From an uncultured Methanomassiliicoccales archaeon (GTDB lineage: Archaea; Thermoplasmatota; Thermoplasmata; Methanomassiliicoccales; Methanomethylophilaceae), in NCBI GenBank assembly GCA_934702355.1, contig CAKUXX010000010.1, forward strand, positions 11,265 to 75,264: DNA of 64,000 bases, given 5' to 3'. This document shows positions 8,225 to 15,328 of this stretch, piece after piece. The first letter of the stretch is position 1, and the number at the start of each line of letters is the position of its first letter. Below the pieces are notes generated by a model. That model searched no databases. It was not told where the DNA came from and saw nothing but the letters and a program-made list of their open reading frames with translations. The translations under genes and the position numbers were made by a program.

Positions 8225-8476
8225 ATGGTAAGATTCACATTGTTCTGCAGAAGCAGAGGCGACAACATGAGGATGGACTTCCCCCGTGACGATGCGGTGC
8301 AGGAGCTGGGGGACATCGTAGCGGATTACTACGGAGCAGGGAACATACTCAGGAACGGATACACGATCCTCAATCAGGACATGAAGGTCGGCGAATGCAT
8401 CTCCGACGGTGACCGCATCGAGGTCATCCCGGACCCGGAAACATATTTCGGCGGGGAGTGCATCCGGAGGCCATGA
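8225..8476 (+). CDS. ubiquitin-like (beta-grasp) small protein with diglycine and tail
   Basis: An 83-residue protein whose length and pattern fit a beta-grasp fold. A first hairpin (MVRFTLFCRSRGDNMRMDFP) is followed by a helix (DDAVQELGDIVADYYG) and a ubiquitin-like end, GYTILN..., then DGDRIEVIP at 61-69. Residues 76-77 are Gly-Gly, followed by the tail ECIRRP. This is the layout of a ubiquitin-like precursor that must be trimmed, although no activating enzyme is in the window. Upstream are AGGATGG and a TATA-like CTTATAG at 8169-8175. An in-frame ATG at 8201 would add eight residues. The stop overlaps the next start (ATGA). Family assignment is by pattern only; MoaD, ThiS and EsaB-like proteins share the fold. 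Confidence 0.6.
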   Translation: MVRFTLFCRSRGDNMRMDFPRDDAVQELGDIVADYYGAGNILRNGYTILNQDMKVGECISDGDRIEVIPDPETYFGGECIRRP

Positions 8477-8817
8477 GCAGATTGGGTTCCGATGCGGATG
8501 TGCTCTTCGACCCTGTCGTAGTGGAATATTTCGCTTTGGCGGCGCAGGAAGGTCATGATGAGACGGGTCTCCGCGGCAAAGTCGAGAATGACGGCAACGG
8601 CGATTACTATCGCATAAAGGGCATAGGGAATCCGGAGATCGGTATGCTTTTCGTATCAGAGGAGGGGTCGGAACTGACCGATCCGATGATCGACAGGTTC
8701 AGATCCATCATGCAGAGGGGGATCATCGTGGTGGTCGATCGCTACGAGCAGTCCTTCGCATTCTACCGCGTGGACGGGGATTGCTGCAGGACCGCCAAGG
8801 CCCTTCTGTCCGAATGA
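8473..8817 (+). CDS. unknown protein resembling an MPN/JAB domain without metal ligands
   Basis: A 114-residue protein not recognised with certainty. An N-terminal helix (VVVEYFALAAQEG) leads to DETGLRG (29-35), which resembles the E-x-C-G-L-L-x-G turn of JAB/MPN proteins. The later stretch VSEEGSELTDPMIDRF (61-76) lies where JAMM proteins have HSHPG followed by PSxxD. The end IIVVVDRYEQSFAFYRVDG resembles the following strands. If this reading is right, both metal-binding histidines are lost and the protein would bind rather than cleave. It is translationally coupled to the ubiquitin-like gene (GGAGG at 8466-8470, ATGA overlap). Alternative: an unrelated alpha/beta protein. Confidence 0.5.
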   Translation: MSRLGSDADVLFDPVVVEYFALAAQEGHDETGLRGKVENDGNGDYYRIKGIGNPEIGMLFVSEEGSELTDPMIDRFRSIMQRGIIVVVDRYEQSFAFYRVDGDCCRTAKALLSE

Positions 8818-8820
8818 CGG

Positions 8821-9369
8821 TCAGACCCATATCGCGTGGCGGTTGCGCATCTCTTCCTCGGTGGCCCCTTCGATCCTCATGAGTTCGCTGACGATGCAGT
8901 CGAAGAACAGCAGTGCGGAATCCTCGAAGATCGTACCTAGGGGTGCGACCACCTTGACGTCGTCGGAATCGTCGACATCCATGACGATGGACACGTCCGA
9001 GACGTTCGTGAGCGGACTGTTCTCCGTACCCGTGATGCAGATTATCTGGGATCCGATGCGTTTGGCGATGCGTGCCGTCTGGACGACGGACGAGGTCTTC
9101 CCCGTATATGATATCAATAATGTCAGGTCGTCCTTGCCGATGATCGGCGTGGTCATCTCACCGACGAAATGCACATCCAATCCGAGCTGGACCAGTCTGA
9201 CCGCGAAGAGCTGACCTACGAGTCCGGACCTGCCGGAACCGTAGACGAACACCTTCCTCGCTTTTCTGATGCCCTCGATGAGCGCATTCGTGGATTCGGA
9301 ATCGATGCTGTCGAGCGACCGTTTGCAACTCGCTGTTATGATGTCAAGCGAGTTGGACAACTCACTCAC
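8821..9369 (-). CDS. hxlB: 6-phospho-3-hexuloisomerase
   Basis: Isomerises D-arabino-hex-3-ulose 6-phosphate to fructose 6-phosphate. In archaea this ribulose monophosphate step often makes pentoses or handles formaldehyde. The 182-residue SIS-domain protein shows VYGSGRSGLVGQLFAVRL (42-59), ISYTGKTSSVVQTA and ICITGTENSPL, with the C-terminal EEMRNRHAIWV that lines the active site in this family. The partner synthase gene (hxlA) is not nearby. It starts inside the last codons of the endonuclease IV gene, overlapping by eight bases, so the two are coupled. Confidence 0.85.
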   Translation of the reverse strand: MSELSNSLDIITASCKRSLDSIDSESTNALIEGIRKARKVFVYGSGRSGLVGQLFAVRLVQLGLDVHFVGEMTTPIIGKDDLTLLISYTGKTSSVVQTARIAKRIGSQIICITGTENSPLTNVSDVSIVMDVDDSDDVKVVAPLGTIFEDSALLFFDCIVSELMRIEGATEEEMRNRHAIWV

Positions 9370-10405
9370 CGCTTGCCGCCATTGCTTCTGCTTTCCTCTT
9401 CTCCTTGAGGTCCTTTGCGACTTTCTTGCTGAGGCCTCTCTCGTGGATGATCCTCATGTACATCGCATCGTGCTCCAGGAGCGGGGACGTGGATATGATG
9501 GTGCAGTTAGGCTTGAGCTCGATGAGGGCCTCTGCGAGGGGCTCGAATCTGAGGTCTCCCTTCTTGATCGGAGTCAGACGTCTTTCGTTGCCGCTCTCGT
9601 ACTCGACTCCGGAGAATGCCGTGTGGAACGAGTCGCCTGTGTAAGGCCTCACGCTCTCCATGAGGTCTATGAAATCGTCGGTCTCAAGGAGCTTTCCGTT
9701 CTCGCGGGAATGGTAGTGCGAGAAGTTGATGACGGGCTTGATGTCGTCTCCGAAGGCATCGCAGACGTCGAGGACCTGCTCGAGGGATCCGAATACATCC
9801 TGCTGTCCGGTGATCTCGACTCCGATCTTCGGTTTGAGGCCGCAGTCGTGCCACCAGTCGAGGACGAATCCGAGGTTGCCGTAGATGGTCTCGTCGATCT
9901 CCTCTTCGGGGCGTTTGCCGTCGTAGAGTCCGAGGCTTGTCACGACGACATCGCCGTCGAGTGCGTTAAGCATGATGCCCGCATACCTCAGGCTGTTCAT
10001 GCAGTTCTCGGAAAGTTCGGACTCGGTTCCGAGATCCATGTAGTAGGGGGTGTGGATGGACAGGTTCACATCCATCCTCTTCGCCATGTTGCCTATGGGT
10101 CCGAGGTCTCTGAATCTCCCTGCGATGGGGGATGTCATGTAGATGAGGTCGTCATCCTCTTCGATAGGCTCGTTCGGATCGCCGATTGGCATGCCGTCCC
10201 TGACGACCTCGATGACGAAATCTTCCTCGATGTCGTTGATGGTCATGCCGACCTCTTCATCCTCGGGGCATCTGTTGAAGGCCCCGGGGCGGACAAGTTG
10301 GATCTCCAGCGCGCCTAGGCTGAGGTTGTTCACATCCTCTATGCCATCCTCCAGAGTGCGTCCTTTACACGAAAGAGGTATTCCTGCAGGTCCGAACCTT
10401 ATCAT
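9362..10405 (-). CDS. nfo: endonuclease IV-type AP endonuclease (TIM barrel)
   Basis: Cuts DNA at abasic sites in base-excision repair. The 347-residue protein starts MIRFGPAGIPLSCKGRT, typical of archaeal Nfo homologues, with metal-ligand regions SIHTPYYMDL, a GVEITGQQDV segment (Glu), PVINFSHYHSR and TGDSFHTAFSG. It is longer than bacterial Nfo (about 285 residues) because of an acidic insertion at 77-95 and a charged helical C-terminus with KKVAKDLKEKRK. ATG 10405 is preferred over an in-frame codon at 10582 that would cross the promoter. Leader short, about eight bases from the palindromic TATA element. Some family members are xylose isomerase-like, so activity is inferred. Confidence 0.8.
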   Translation of the reverse strand: MIRFGPAGIPLSCKGRTLEDGIEDVNNLSLGALEIQLVRPGAFNRCPEDEEVGMTINDIEEDFVIEVVRDGMPIGDPNEPIEEDDDLIYMTSPIAGRFRDLGPIGNMAKRMDVNLSIHTPYYMDLGTESELSENCMNSLRYAGIMLNALDGDVVVTSLGLYDGKRPEEEIDETIYGNLGFVLDWWHDCGLKPKIGVEITGQQDVFGSLEQVLDVCDAFGDDIKPVINFSHYHSRENGKLLETDDFIDLMESVRPYTGDSFHTAFSGVEYESGNERRLTPIKKGDLRFEPLAEALIELKPNCTIISTSPLLEHDAMYMRIIHERGLSKKVAKDLKEKRKAEAMAASGE

Positions 10406-10430
10406 ACGATCACTGGCGTGACAATCCCCC

Positions 10431-10448
10431 CATCCTATTAATAGGATG
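10431..10448 (-). promoter_or_regulatory. 18-bp perfect palindrome containing the nfo TATA box
   Basis: CATCCTATTAATAGGATG is identical on both strands and is centred 34 bases upstream of the nfo ATG, where the TATA box belongs. It may be both TATA element and operator. Confidence 0.5.
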
Positions 10449-10565
10449 TTACGCGCGAGGCGCATGTGACGGTGGGAAAACACGACGGTTTCGACGAATT
10501 TCGTTTTCGATATCCTACTGAACGCACATATGTGCGCGTCCCTGTAGGGCAGGTCGTGGGGAATG

Positions 10566-10573
10566 TTTATAAA
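10566..10573 (+). promoter_or_regulatory. TATA box of the L18e-L13-S9-RpoN operon
   Basis: TTTATAAA, about 65 bases before the first ATG, leaving a leader of about 40 bases with GGAGAG in front of the start. Confidence 0.65.
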
Positions 10574-10634
10574 CAGCACCAATATAGACCGCTTCCATCA
10601 AACGTTTTACCGAAATGTCGGGAGAGTCAGAAAA

Positions 10635-10994
10635 ATGAAGAGCTGCAAGACAAATCCCCAGCTCGTCGCCACCATCAGCAACCTGAAGGCGAAGACTAGG
10701 GAGACAGAAGCTGCCATCTGGCGAGACATCGCGCTTAGGCTCGAGAAACCCAAGAGGAACTGGGCCGAAGCGAATCTCAGCAAACTTGAGAGATATGCCG
10801 AGGAGGGCGAGACCATCGTCGTCCCCGGAAAAGTTCTCGCTGCAGGCAACATTAGCAAGAAGATCACAGTCGCTGCGTACGACTTCTCGGACGCTGCCGC
10901 CAAGGCCATCGTCGCCGCCGGCGGAAAGACGCTGTCCATCGAGGAGCTGGCCGAGGCCAACCCCAAGGGAACCGGCGTCAGGATCATGAGGTGA
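10635..10994 (+). CDS. rpl18e: ribosomal protein L18e
   Basis: Large-subunit ribosomal protein of archaea and eukaryotes, related to bacterial L15. 119 residues, with the family's TNPQLVATISNLK start, IWRDIALRLEKPKRNWAEANLSKLERY in the middle and VPGKVLAAGNISKKITVAAYDFSDAA toward the end. ATG 10635 is preceded by GGAGAG. It is the first gene of the classic archaeal L18e-L13-S9-RpoN operon and its TGA is six bases before the L13 start. Confidence 0.96.
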   Translation: MKSCKTNPQLVATISNLKAKTRETEAAIWRDIALRLEKPKRNWAEANLSKLERYAEEGETIVVPGKVLAAGNISKKITVAAYDFSDAAAKAIVAAGGKTLSIEELAEANPKGTGVRIMR

Positions 10995-10999
10995 TTTGG

Positions 11000-11425
11000 A
11001 TGGTTACAATTATCGACGGAAGGAACCTGATCCACGGAAGGCTGGCCAGTGTGGTCGCCGAGAGGATCATGGCCGGAGAGGAAATCGTCGTCCTCAACGC
11101 TGAGGCTATCATCATCACCGGTGTCAAAGAGAACGTCTTCGCTGACTTCAAAGCGAAGGTCGACCGCGGAGACACCACCAAGAGGAAGGGACCCTTCTAC
11201 CCCCGCAGGGCAGATCTTCTGTTCAAGAGATGCGTCAGGGGAATGATCCCCTGGACCAGCACCTCCGGAAGGGACGCTTACAGGAGGCTCCACGTCTTCG
11301 TCGGAACCCCCAAACAGTTCCAGGACTGCGAGAAGGAGAGGCCCGAGGAGGCCTGCAGGAAGATTACCGGTAAATACACTACCCTGGGAGCCGTATCCAA
11401 ATTCCTGGGTTCCAACGTGAGGTGA
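11000..11425 (+). CDS. rpl13: ribosomal protein L13
   Basis: Large-subunit ribosomal protein of 141 residues, matching the archaeal L13 length. It begins VTIIDGRNLIHGRLASVVAERIM and carries EIVVLNAEAIIITG, KRKGPFYPRRADLLFKRCVRGMIPW and the C-terminal KYTTLGAVSKFLG. ATG 11000 is chosen because GAGGTGAT lies just upstream; an in-frame GTG at 10991 is part of that site. Second gene of the operon. Confidence 0.96.
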   Translation: MVTIIDGRNLIHGRLASVVAERIMAGEEIVVLNAEAIIITGVKENVFADFKAKVDRGDTTKRKGPFYPRRADLLFKRCVRGMIPWTSTSGRDAYRRLHVFVGTPKQFQDCEKERPEEACRKITGKYTTLGAVSKFLGSNVR

Positions 11426-11429
11426 TCCC

Positions 11430-11831
11430 ATGGCTGATTGTGTCAATACAAGCGGAAAGAGGAAGACCGCCATCGCCAGGGCCGTCGTCAAGGAAGGTAC
11501 CGGCAGGGTGACCATCAACAAGGTCCCCATAGAGGTCTTCACCCCCGAGCTCGCTAAGCTCAAGATCATGGAGCCCCTCGGACTCGTGCCCGAGAAGGCC
11601 CAGAACGTTGATATCTCCGTCACCGTCAACGGTGGAGGAGTGATGGGTCAGGCCACTGCCGCCAGGACAGCCATCGCCAGGGGAATCGTCGAGTACTACA
11701 AAGACGAGGAACTCGAGGCAATCTTCAGGGCATACGACAGGACCCTCATCATCAACGACGACAGGCGCAAGCTGCCCAAGAACCCTCTTGGACCTGGTGC
11801 CCGTGCAAAGAAGCAGAAATCCTACCGTTGA
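11430..11831 (+). CDS. rps9: ribosomal protein S9
   Basis: Small-subunit protein whose C-terminal tail reaches the decoding centre. 133 residues, with NTSGKRKTAIARAVVKEGTGRVTIN at the start, GGGVMGQATAARTAIARGIVEY in the core and the conserved basic end RKLPKNPLGPGARAKKQKSYR. GAGGTGATCCC precedes the ATG. Third gene of the operon, four bases behind L13. Confidence 0.97.
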   Translation: MADCVNTSGKRKTAIARAVVKEGTGRVTINKVPIEVFTPELAKLKIMEPLGLVPEKAQNVDISVTVNGGGVMGQATAARTAIARGIVEYYKDEELEAIFRAYDRTLIINDDRRKLPKNPLGPGARAKKQKSYR

Positions 11832-11840
11832 GGCTTTGGC

Positions 11841-12032
11841 ATGATAATACCGGTGAGATGTTTCACATGCGGAAAGGTTGTAGGTTCAGCCTATCCCGTG
11901 TATGTACAACGTGTGAGCGCAGGCGAGGACCCTAAGGCTGTCCTCGATGATCTCGGCTTCGAGAGATACTGCTGCCGCAGGATGATCGTCTCCCATGCCG
12001 ACCTCATAAAGGAGATTGCTCCGCTCGGATGA
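11841..12032 (+). CDS. rpoN: DNA-directed RNA polymerase subunit N
   Basis: Small zinc-binding subunit (Rpb10 homologue) that helps assemble the polymerase platform. 63 residues, with PVRCFTCGKVVGS (CxxC) at residues 4-16 and RYCCRRM (adjacent cysteines) at 44-50, together forming the zinc site. It closes the L18e-L13-S9-RpoN operon and is followed by a strong hairpin. Confidence 0.96.
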   Translation: MIIPVRCFTCGKVVGSAYPVYVQRVSAGEDPKAVLDDLGFERYCCRRMIVSHADLIKEIAPLG

Positions 12033-12042
12033 AAACGAACGG

Positions 12043-12071
12043 TTCCGGAGGTGTCACGCACACTTCCGGAA
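12043..12071 (+). terminator. terminator of the rpoN operon
   Basis: Twelve-base stem TTCCGGAGGTGT/ACACTTCCGGAA with one G-T pair and a five-base loop, then TTTTT at 12080-12084. The T-run merges with the TATA box of tRNA-Pro. Confidence 0.7.
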
Positions 12072-12110
12072 TCGTCAACTTTTTAAATAAGAAGTCAATC
12101 CCCGTATTGT

Positions 12111-12183
12111 GGGCCCGTGGGGTAGCTTGGTATCCTTCGTGCTTGGGGTGCACGTAACTCCAGTTCAAATCTGGGCGGGCCCA
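12111..12183 (+). tRNA. tRNA-Pro(GGG)
   Basis: Plus-strand cloverleaf with acceptor GGGCCCG/CGGGCCC, anticodon stem CGTGC/GCACG enclosing TTGGGGT (anticodon GGG) and T-arm AGTTCAAATCT. TTTTTAAATAAG at 12080-12091 is its TATA box. CCA is not fully encoded. Confidence 0.92.
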
Positions 12184-12312
12184 CCTTTCTCATCCCATAT
12201 CTGTTTATGTGGTTTTATCGCGCACTAAACGCTGTTTTTCATATTGGTCTGATTCCACGATATCGGCTTAGCAATATCGTACGTCAAGATATGAGGACGT
12301 CCCGGTGCGTCG

Positions 12313-13542
12313 TCACTCCGAGAACTCCTTCAACCAGTCCAATATATTCACAATCCTTATCCCGTCGATATCATCCAGCAGGAATCTGTCGTATGTTATG
12401 ACGGTCTTGGGATAGTTGTCCGATATCGTCCTGAGAGGCCTCAGTTCCCTTTCCCTGGTGGTTTTATCGTTGATGCTCATGCAAACCTGGAAGTACTGCG
12501 GTCTGTCGAGCGGATTCACCATGAAATCGATCTCATGCCTTCCTACGGCGCATACGCATGCGTTGCCGTATCTGTAGATCAGCTCGTTGTAGACGACATT
12601 CTCCAGGATTCCATCCATGTCATCCTCTCTGAAAGTGCCCAGGTGATTTCTGATGCCGAGGTCCTGAGCATAGAATTTGTCCCGGGTTGTGAGATACTCC
12701 AGGGTTTTCAGATCCATTCTTTTCGCGCGGAGTGCTATGAACGCATCTTCAATGTATTCAAGGTACTCCTCGATGGCATTGTGGCTGAGTTTCACACCAT
12801 TGCTCATCATCACGTTGGATGCCTTTCTGGAAGATGTCCGATCACCGATGTTGCGCATGAGGAATCTGATAAGATTGCTCAGTCCTGCGGGATTCCTAAT
12901 CTGATGTCTCTCGATGACATCTTTCACGTAAACCGTGTTGTACGTGCCCGCTATCATCTCGGATACGATTTTCATCGGCTGCCTGTCCATGGCAAGGGCT
13001 ATTGTCGGAAGGCCACCGTAGCGGACGAAGTCCGCGAACATTCCGTTATCATCGTTTTGGTCGTTCTTCCTGAATTCAAGATACTCCGAGAAAACCAGGG
13101 GTGTAACTCTGATCTCGACAGTTCTGCCCGATAACTTCGTGGATAGCTGTGACGAGAGCATCTTGGAGTTGGAACCAGTGATGTACACGTCTGCGCCCGC
13201 GTCGTAGAATGTCCTGATGGATGATTCCCATCCGTCCACGTTCTGTATCTCGTCGAAGAATAGGTATTTCCCTTTTCCGACATCCATCTTGGATTTCACC
13301 AGGTCTGTCAGCATCCTGTGGTCATGCGGGATGTCCTCATCATCGTTTTCCAGATTCAGGTAGAATATGTTCTCTGCAGGTATGCCCGATTCCATCAATT
13401 CCGTTCTGAACATGTCCATGATCGTGGATTTGCCCGTTCTGCGCAGACCTGAGATCACTTTGATGAAAGGCGAGTTCATAGTGGCACGCAGTTGGTTGAG
13501 ATAATGCTCTCTCGGATACAGTGGCCATTCTGATTCCCACAT
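12313..13542 (-). CDS. AAA_14/DUF4143 ATPase (copy 1 of 3)
   Basis: 409-residue ATPase of the AAA_14-DUF4143 family, common in archaea and anaerobic bacteria and of unknown function. The N-terminal P-loop domain has Walker A SGLRRTGKST (31-40), Walker B YLFFDEIQNVDGWE and a sensor region VYITGSNSKMLSSQLSTKLSGR. The C-terminal DUF4143 part (from about residue 215) has the usual IRFLMRNIGDRTS, a KFYAQDLGIRNHL strand, ENVVYNELIYRYG and a PD-(D/E)xK-like HEIDFMVN end. GC is lower than in the neighbours, suggesting transfer. It lies 130 bases from tRNA-Pro, and its start is overlapped by repeated sites (13543-13595). Copies 2 and 3 are at 45816 and 49577. Confidence 0.85.
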   Translation of the reverse strand: MWESEWPLYPREHYLNQLRATMNSPFIKVISGLRRTGKSTIMDMFRTELMESGIPAENIFYLNLENDDEDIPHDHRMLTDLVKSKMDVGKGKYLFFDEIQNVDGWESSIRTFYDAGADVYITGSNSKMLSSQLSTKLSGRTVEIRVTPLVFSEYLEFRKNDQNDDNGMFADFVRYGGLPTIALAMDRQPMKIVSEMIAGTYNTVYVKDVIERHQIRNPAGLSNLIRFLMRNIGDRTSSRKASNVMMSNGVKLSHNAIEEYLEYIEDAFIALRAKRMDLKTLEYLTTRDKFYAQDLGIRNHLGTFREDDMDGILENVVYNELIYRYGNACVCAVGRHEIDFMVNPLDRPQYFQVCMSINDKTTRERELRPLRTISDNYPKTVITYDRFLLDDIDGIRIVNILDWLKEFSE

Positions 13543-13595
13543 AATGTAATCTATACATTACACTTAGATAATAATATTGCAAAATGTAATCTATA
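13543..13595 (-). repeat. paired operator-like repeats upstream of DUF4143 ATPase copy 1
   Basis: AATGTAATCTATA occurs twice, at 13543-13555 and 13583-13595, exactly 40 bases apart. The proximal copy touches the ATG and also forms an inverted repeat TGTAAT/ATTACA (13545-13562). The AT-rich promoter lies between the copies. Confidence 0.6.
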
Positions 13596-13611
13596 GACGC
13601 CATTTTTGAAT

Positions 13612-13637
13612 GGAGTTCGGGAGCGTCCCGTGACTCC
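13612..13637. terminator. hairpin between two minus-strand genes
   Basis: Interrupted stem GGAGT-CGGGA/TCCCG-ACTCC with a GCG loop, between the ATPase promoter and the end of the helix-turn-helix gene at 13668. Could end transcription from the latter. Confidence 0.35.
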
Positions 13638-13667
13638 GTATGCGTTCTGAAGAAGATCGTCTCCCAG

Positions 13668-13973
13668 TCACAGTTTGTTTCTGAGCGAATCGATCTTTTC
13701 CGCTATATCGTCGATATGGGTCGAGATCCCTTCTAGGAAGTCGTCGCAGCGGTCCGAGACCGTCGCACCGTCGGTGGTGGGGATGATTATGCCCTGTTGC
13801 TCCAGAAGCTTGAGGGAGTAGCGAACCCTGTGCTTGGGGATGTCTGTCATCTCGGACAGTCTGATGAGGCCTATCGGCTGATTATCGCGGACGGTCTTCA
13901 AAATAGAAATATGCCTCTCAAGAAGTTCGATCTCATCGGAGATTGAACCCAATGGGTCCTTGTTAGTAGCCAT
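13668..13973 (-). CDS. winged-helix transcriptional regulator (archaeal)
   Basis: A 101-residue protein with an N-terminal helix (DEIELLERHISILKTVRDNQ), a winged helix-turn-helix (residues 34-72: IGLIRLSEMTDIPKHRVRYSLKLLEQQGIIIPT) and a C-terminal helix suited to dimerisation (FLEGISTHIDDIAEKIDSLR). It resembles small archaeal predicted regulators (COG4738-like); targets unknown. It stands alone between the ATPase repeats and the small CxxC gene. Confidence 0.75.
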   Translation of the reverse strand: MATNKDPLGSISDEIELLERHISILKTVRDNQPIGLIRLSEMTDIPKHRVRYSLKLLEQQGIIIPTTDGATVSDRCDDFLEGISTHIDDIAEKIDSLRNKL

Positions 13974-14038
13974 GAGTCACCTTGCAATGCCAATCTCCGA
14001 CAAGAGTTTGGAAAAGAAATGGGTTTTTCAGTCTCGGT

Positions 14039-14221
14039 TCAGCGACCGTACCACTTCTGTTTGCCCCACTTGTTGTAGTTGGCCCACCATCCCTGGACGA
14101 CGGAACCGCAACAGTCGAGGGCCTTCTGCTCTGCGTCAGGTCCCTTGTAGGTCCTGTAGCAGTTGAGGCACTGCCATCTCAGTTCGGGCTGTTTCTCTTT
14201 CATTGTCTGGGAATCTGACAT
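14039..14221 (-). CDS. small CxxC/CC tryptophan-rich protein
   Basis: A 60-residue protein of unknown function with CLNCYRTY and a later DCCGS, four cysteines that could hold one zinc. The C-terminus is aromatic and basic (GWWANYNKWGKQKWYGR). ATG 14221 or ATG 14227 could start it; a much longer in-frame reading crosses the divergent promoter. It is divergent from the regulator at 14304, with only about 80 bases between, so the regulator may control both. Confidence 0.6.
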   Translation of the reverse strand: MSDSQTMKEKQPELRWQCLNCYRTYKGPDAEQKALDCCGSVVQGWWANYNKWGKQKWYGR

Positions 14222-14303
14222 GTCCATATTAAATGTTTGCCAGTTGTAGTTCCGAAATACTTTGACGTATTCATTTATACCTTTTACTGCATGGGGTATA
14301 AGC

Positions 14304-14804
14304 ATGAATAGAATCAAGGTCATCAACGAACCTTCAGAGTTGGTCCCAATGCTCAGGTCTGTTGATACTCCCGTTAAAAGGGATGTTTTGAAAGAGGTGA
14401 CCTTGGAGTGGAGAACAGCGGACGAGATCGAAGAGAAATTCGGTCCCGAAGGCAGGGATGCCATCATCTTCTTCGAGAAGATGAAGCTTGTCGAGACCCG
14501 CTGGATGTCCAAAAATGGCGGGTACCCCGAGAAGTCGTACCACACCTATTACACCTCGTTCAGCATCAATGCGCAGTGGCCGGTCTACGAGATCAGCGAT
14601 GTTCTCACGGCAGCCATGATGAGCGATTCGGAATATGCCGAGATCGAAGACAAGATCCTGGAGCAGGTCGGCAAGGACGGCAGATTCTCTGGAGACGTTG
14701 CGGAGGCCCTCGGGCTCACATCCACAATGCTCAAGAGTCTTGTCCGCAGGTCCGTCAAGATGGACTACCGCGGTCACAGGATCGAGCTTATCCACGAAGA
14801 GTAA
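14304..14804 (+). CDS. ArsR-like winged-helix regulator
   Basis: A 166-residue protein. The N-terminal winged helix is read from RSVDTPVKRDVLKEVTLEWRTADEIEEKFG, with a recognition helix and wing around FFEKMKLVETRW. A second helical segment (KILEQVGKDGRFSGDVAEALGLTSTMLKSLVRR) looks like another small HTH. This matches archaeal HTH-domain regulators annotated as ArsR family. TTTATACC at 14274-14281 is the TATA box, so the transcript starts close to ATG 14304. It precedes Trm56 by five bases, so it may lead that operon. Confidence 0.75.
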   Translation: MNRIKVINEPSELVPMLRSVDTPVKRDVLKEVTLEWRTADEIEEKFGPEGRDAIIFFEKMKLVETRWMSKNGGYPEKSYHTYYTSFSINAQWPVYEISDVLTAAMMSDSEYAEIEDKILEQVGKDGRFSGDVAEALGLTSTMLKSLVRRSVKMDYRGHRIELIHEE

Positions 14805-14809
14805 TTGAG

Positions 14810-15328
14810 ATGGCAGACATCTGGATTATGAGGATAGGCCACCGTCCGGAACGCGACAAGAGGGTGACGACGCATGTCGCCCTTTCCTCGCGCGCCCTGG
14901 GCGCCAAAGGCATCTATGTGGACACGGAGGACCCCGTCCTCGAGGAGAATATCCGCAGCGTCGTTCAGAGGTTCGGCGGAGACTACACCATCAAGACCGG
15001 GGTCAGCTGGAAGGACGCCATCCGCAATTTCAACGGAAAGGTCGTCCATCTCACCATGTACGGTCAGCGTGTCGACGAGGCATTGCCCAAGATCCCCCGC
15101 GACGAGGACATAATGATCGTCGTCGGTGCGGAGAAGGTTCCCGCCGAGGTGTATCAGAGGGCGGACTTCAACATCTCCGTCGGCAATCAGCCCCATTCCG
15201 AGATAGCGGCATTGGCGATCTTCCTGGACAGGTTCACAGAGGGCAAGGCCCTGTATTCCGATCGTGGCGGCGAGCTTGAGGTCGTTCCCAACGAGAGGGG
15301 GAAGACGGTTGTCGAGCATTCCAAATGA
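14810..15328 (+). CDS. trm56: tRNA (cytidine(56)-2'-O)-methyltransferase
   Basis: SPOUT-family enzyme that 2'-O-methylates C56 in the T-loop of archaeal tRNAs using S-adenosylmethionine. 172 residues starting ADIWIMRIGHRPERDKRVTTHVALSSRALGA, the family signature, with the knotted SAM-binding end IMIVVGAEKVPAEVYQRADFNISVGNQPHSEIAALAIFLDRF. It has no C-terminal HD domain in the same chain, but the following HD gene begins inside its last codons. Confidence 0.95.
   Translation: MADIWIMRIGHRPERDKRVTTHVALSSRALGAKGIYVDTEDPVLEENIRSVVQRFGGDYTIKTGVSWKDAIRNFNGKVVHLTMYGQRVDEALPKIPRDEDIMIVVGAEKVPAEVYQRADFNISVGNQPHSEIAALAIFLDRFTEGKALYSDRGGELEVVPNERGKTVVEHSK

Noticed and set aside
12186..12312. Possible gene between tRNA-Pro and the ATPase
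   Set aside because: The only open frame is short, hydrophobic and without start context.
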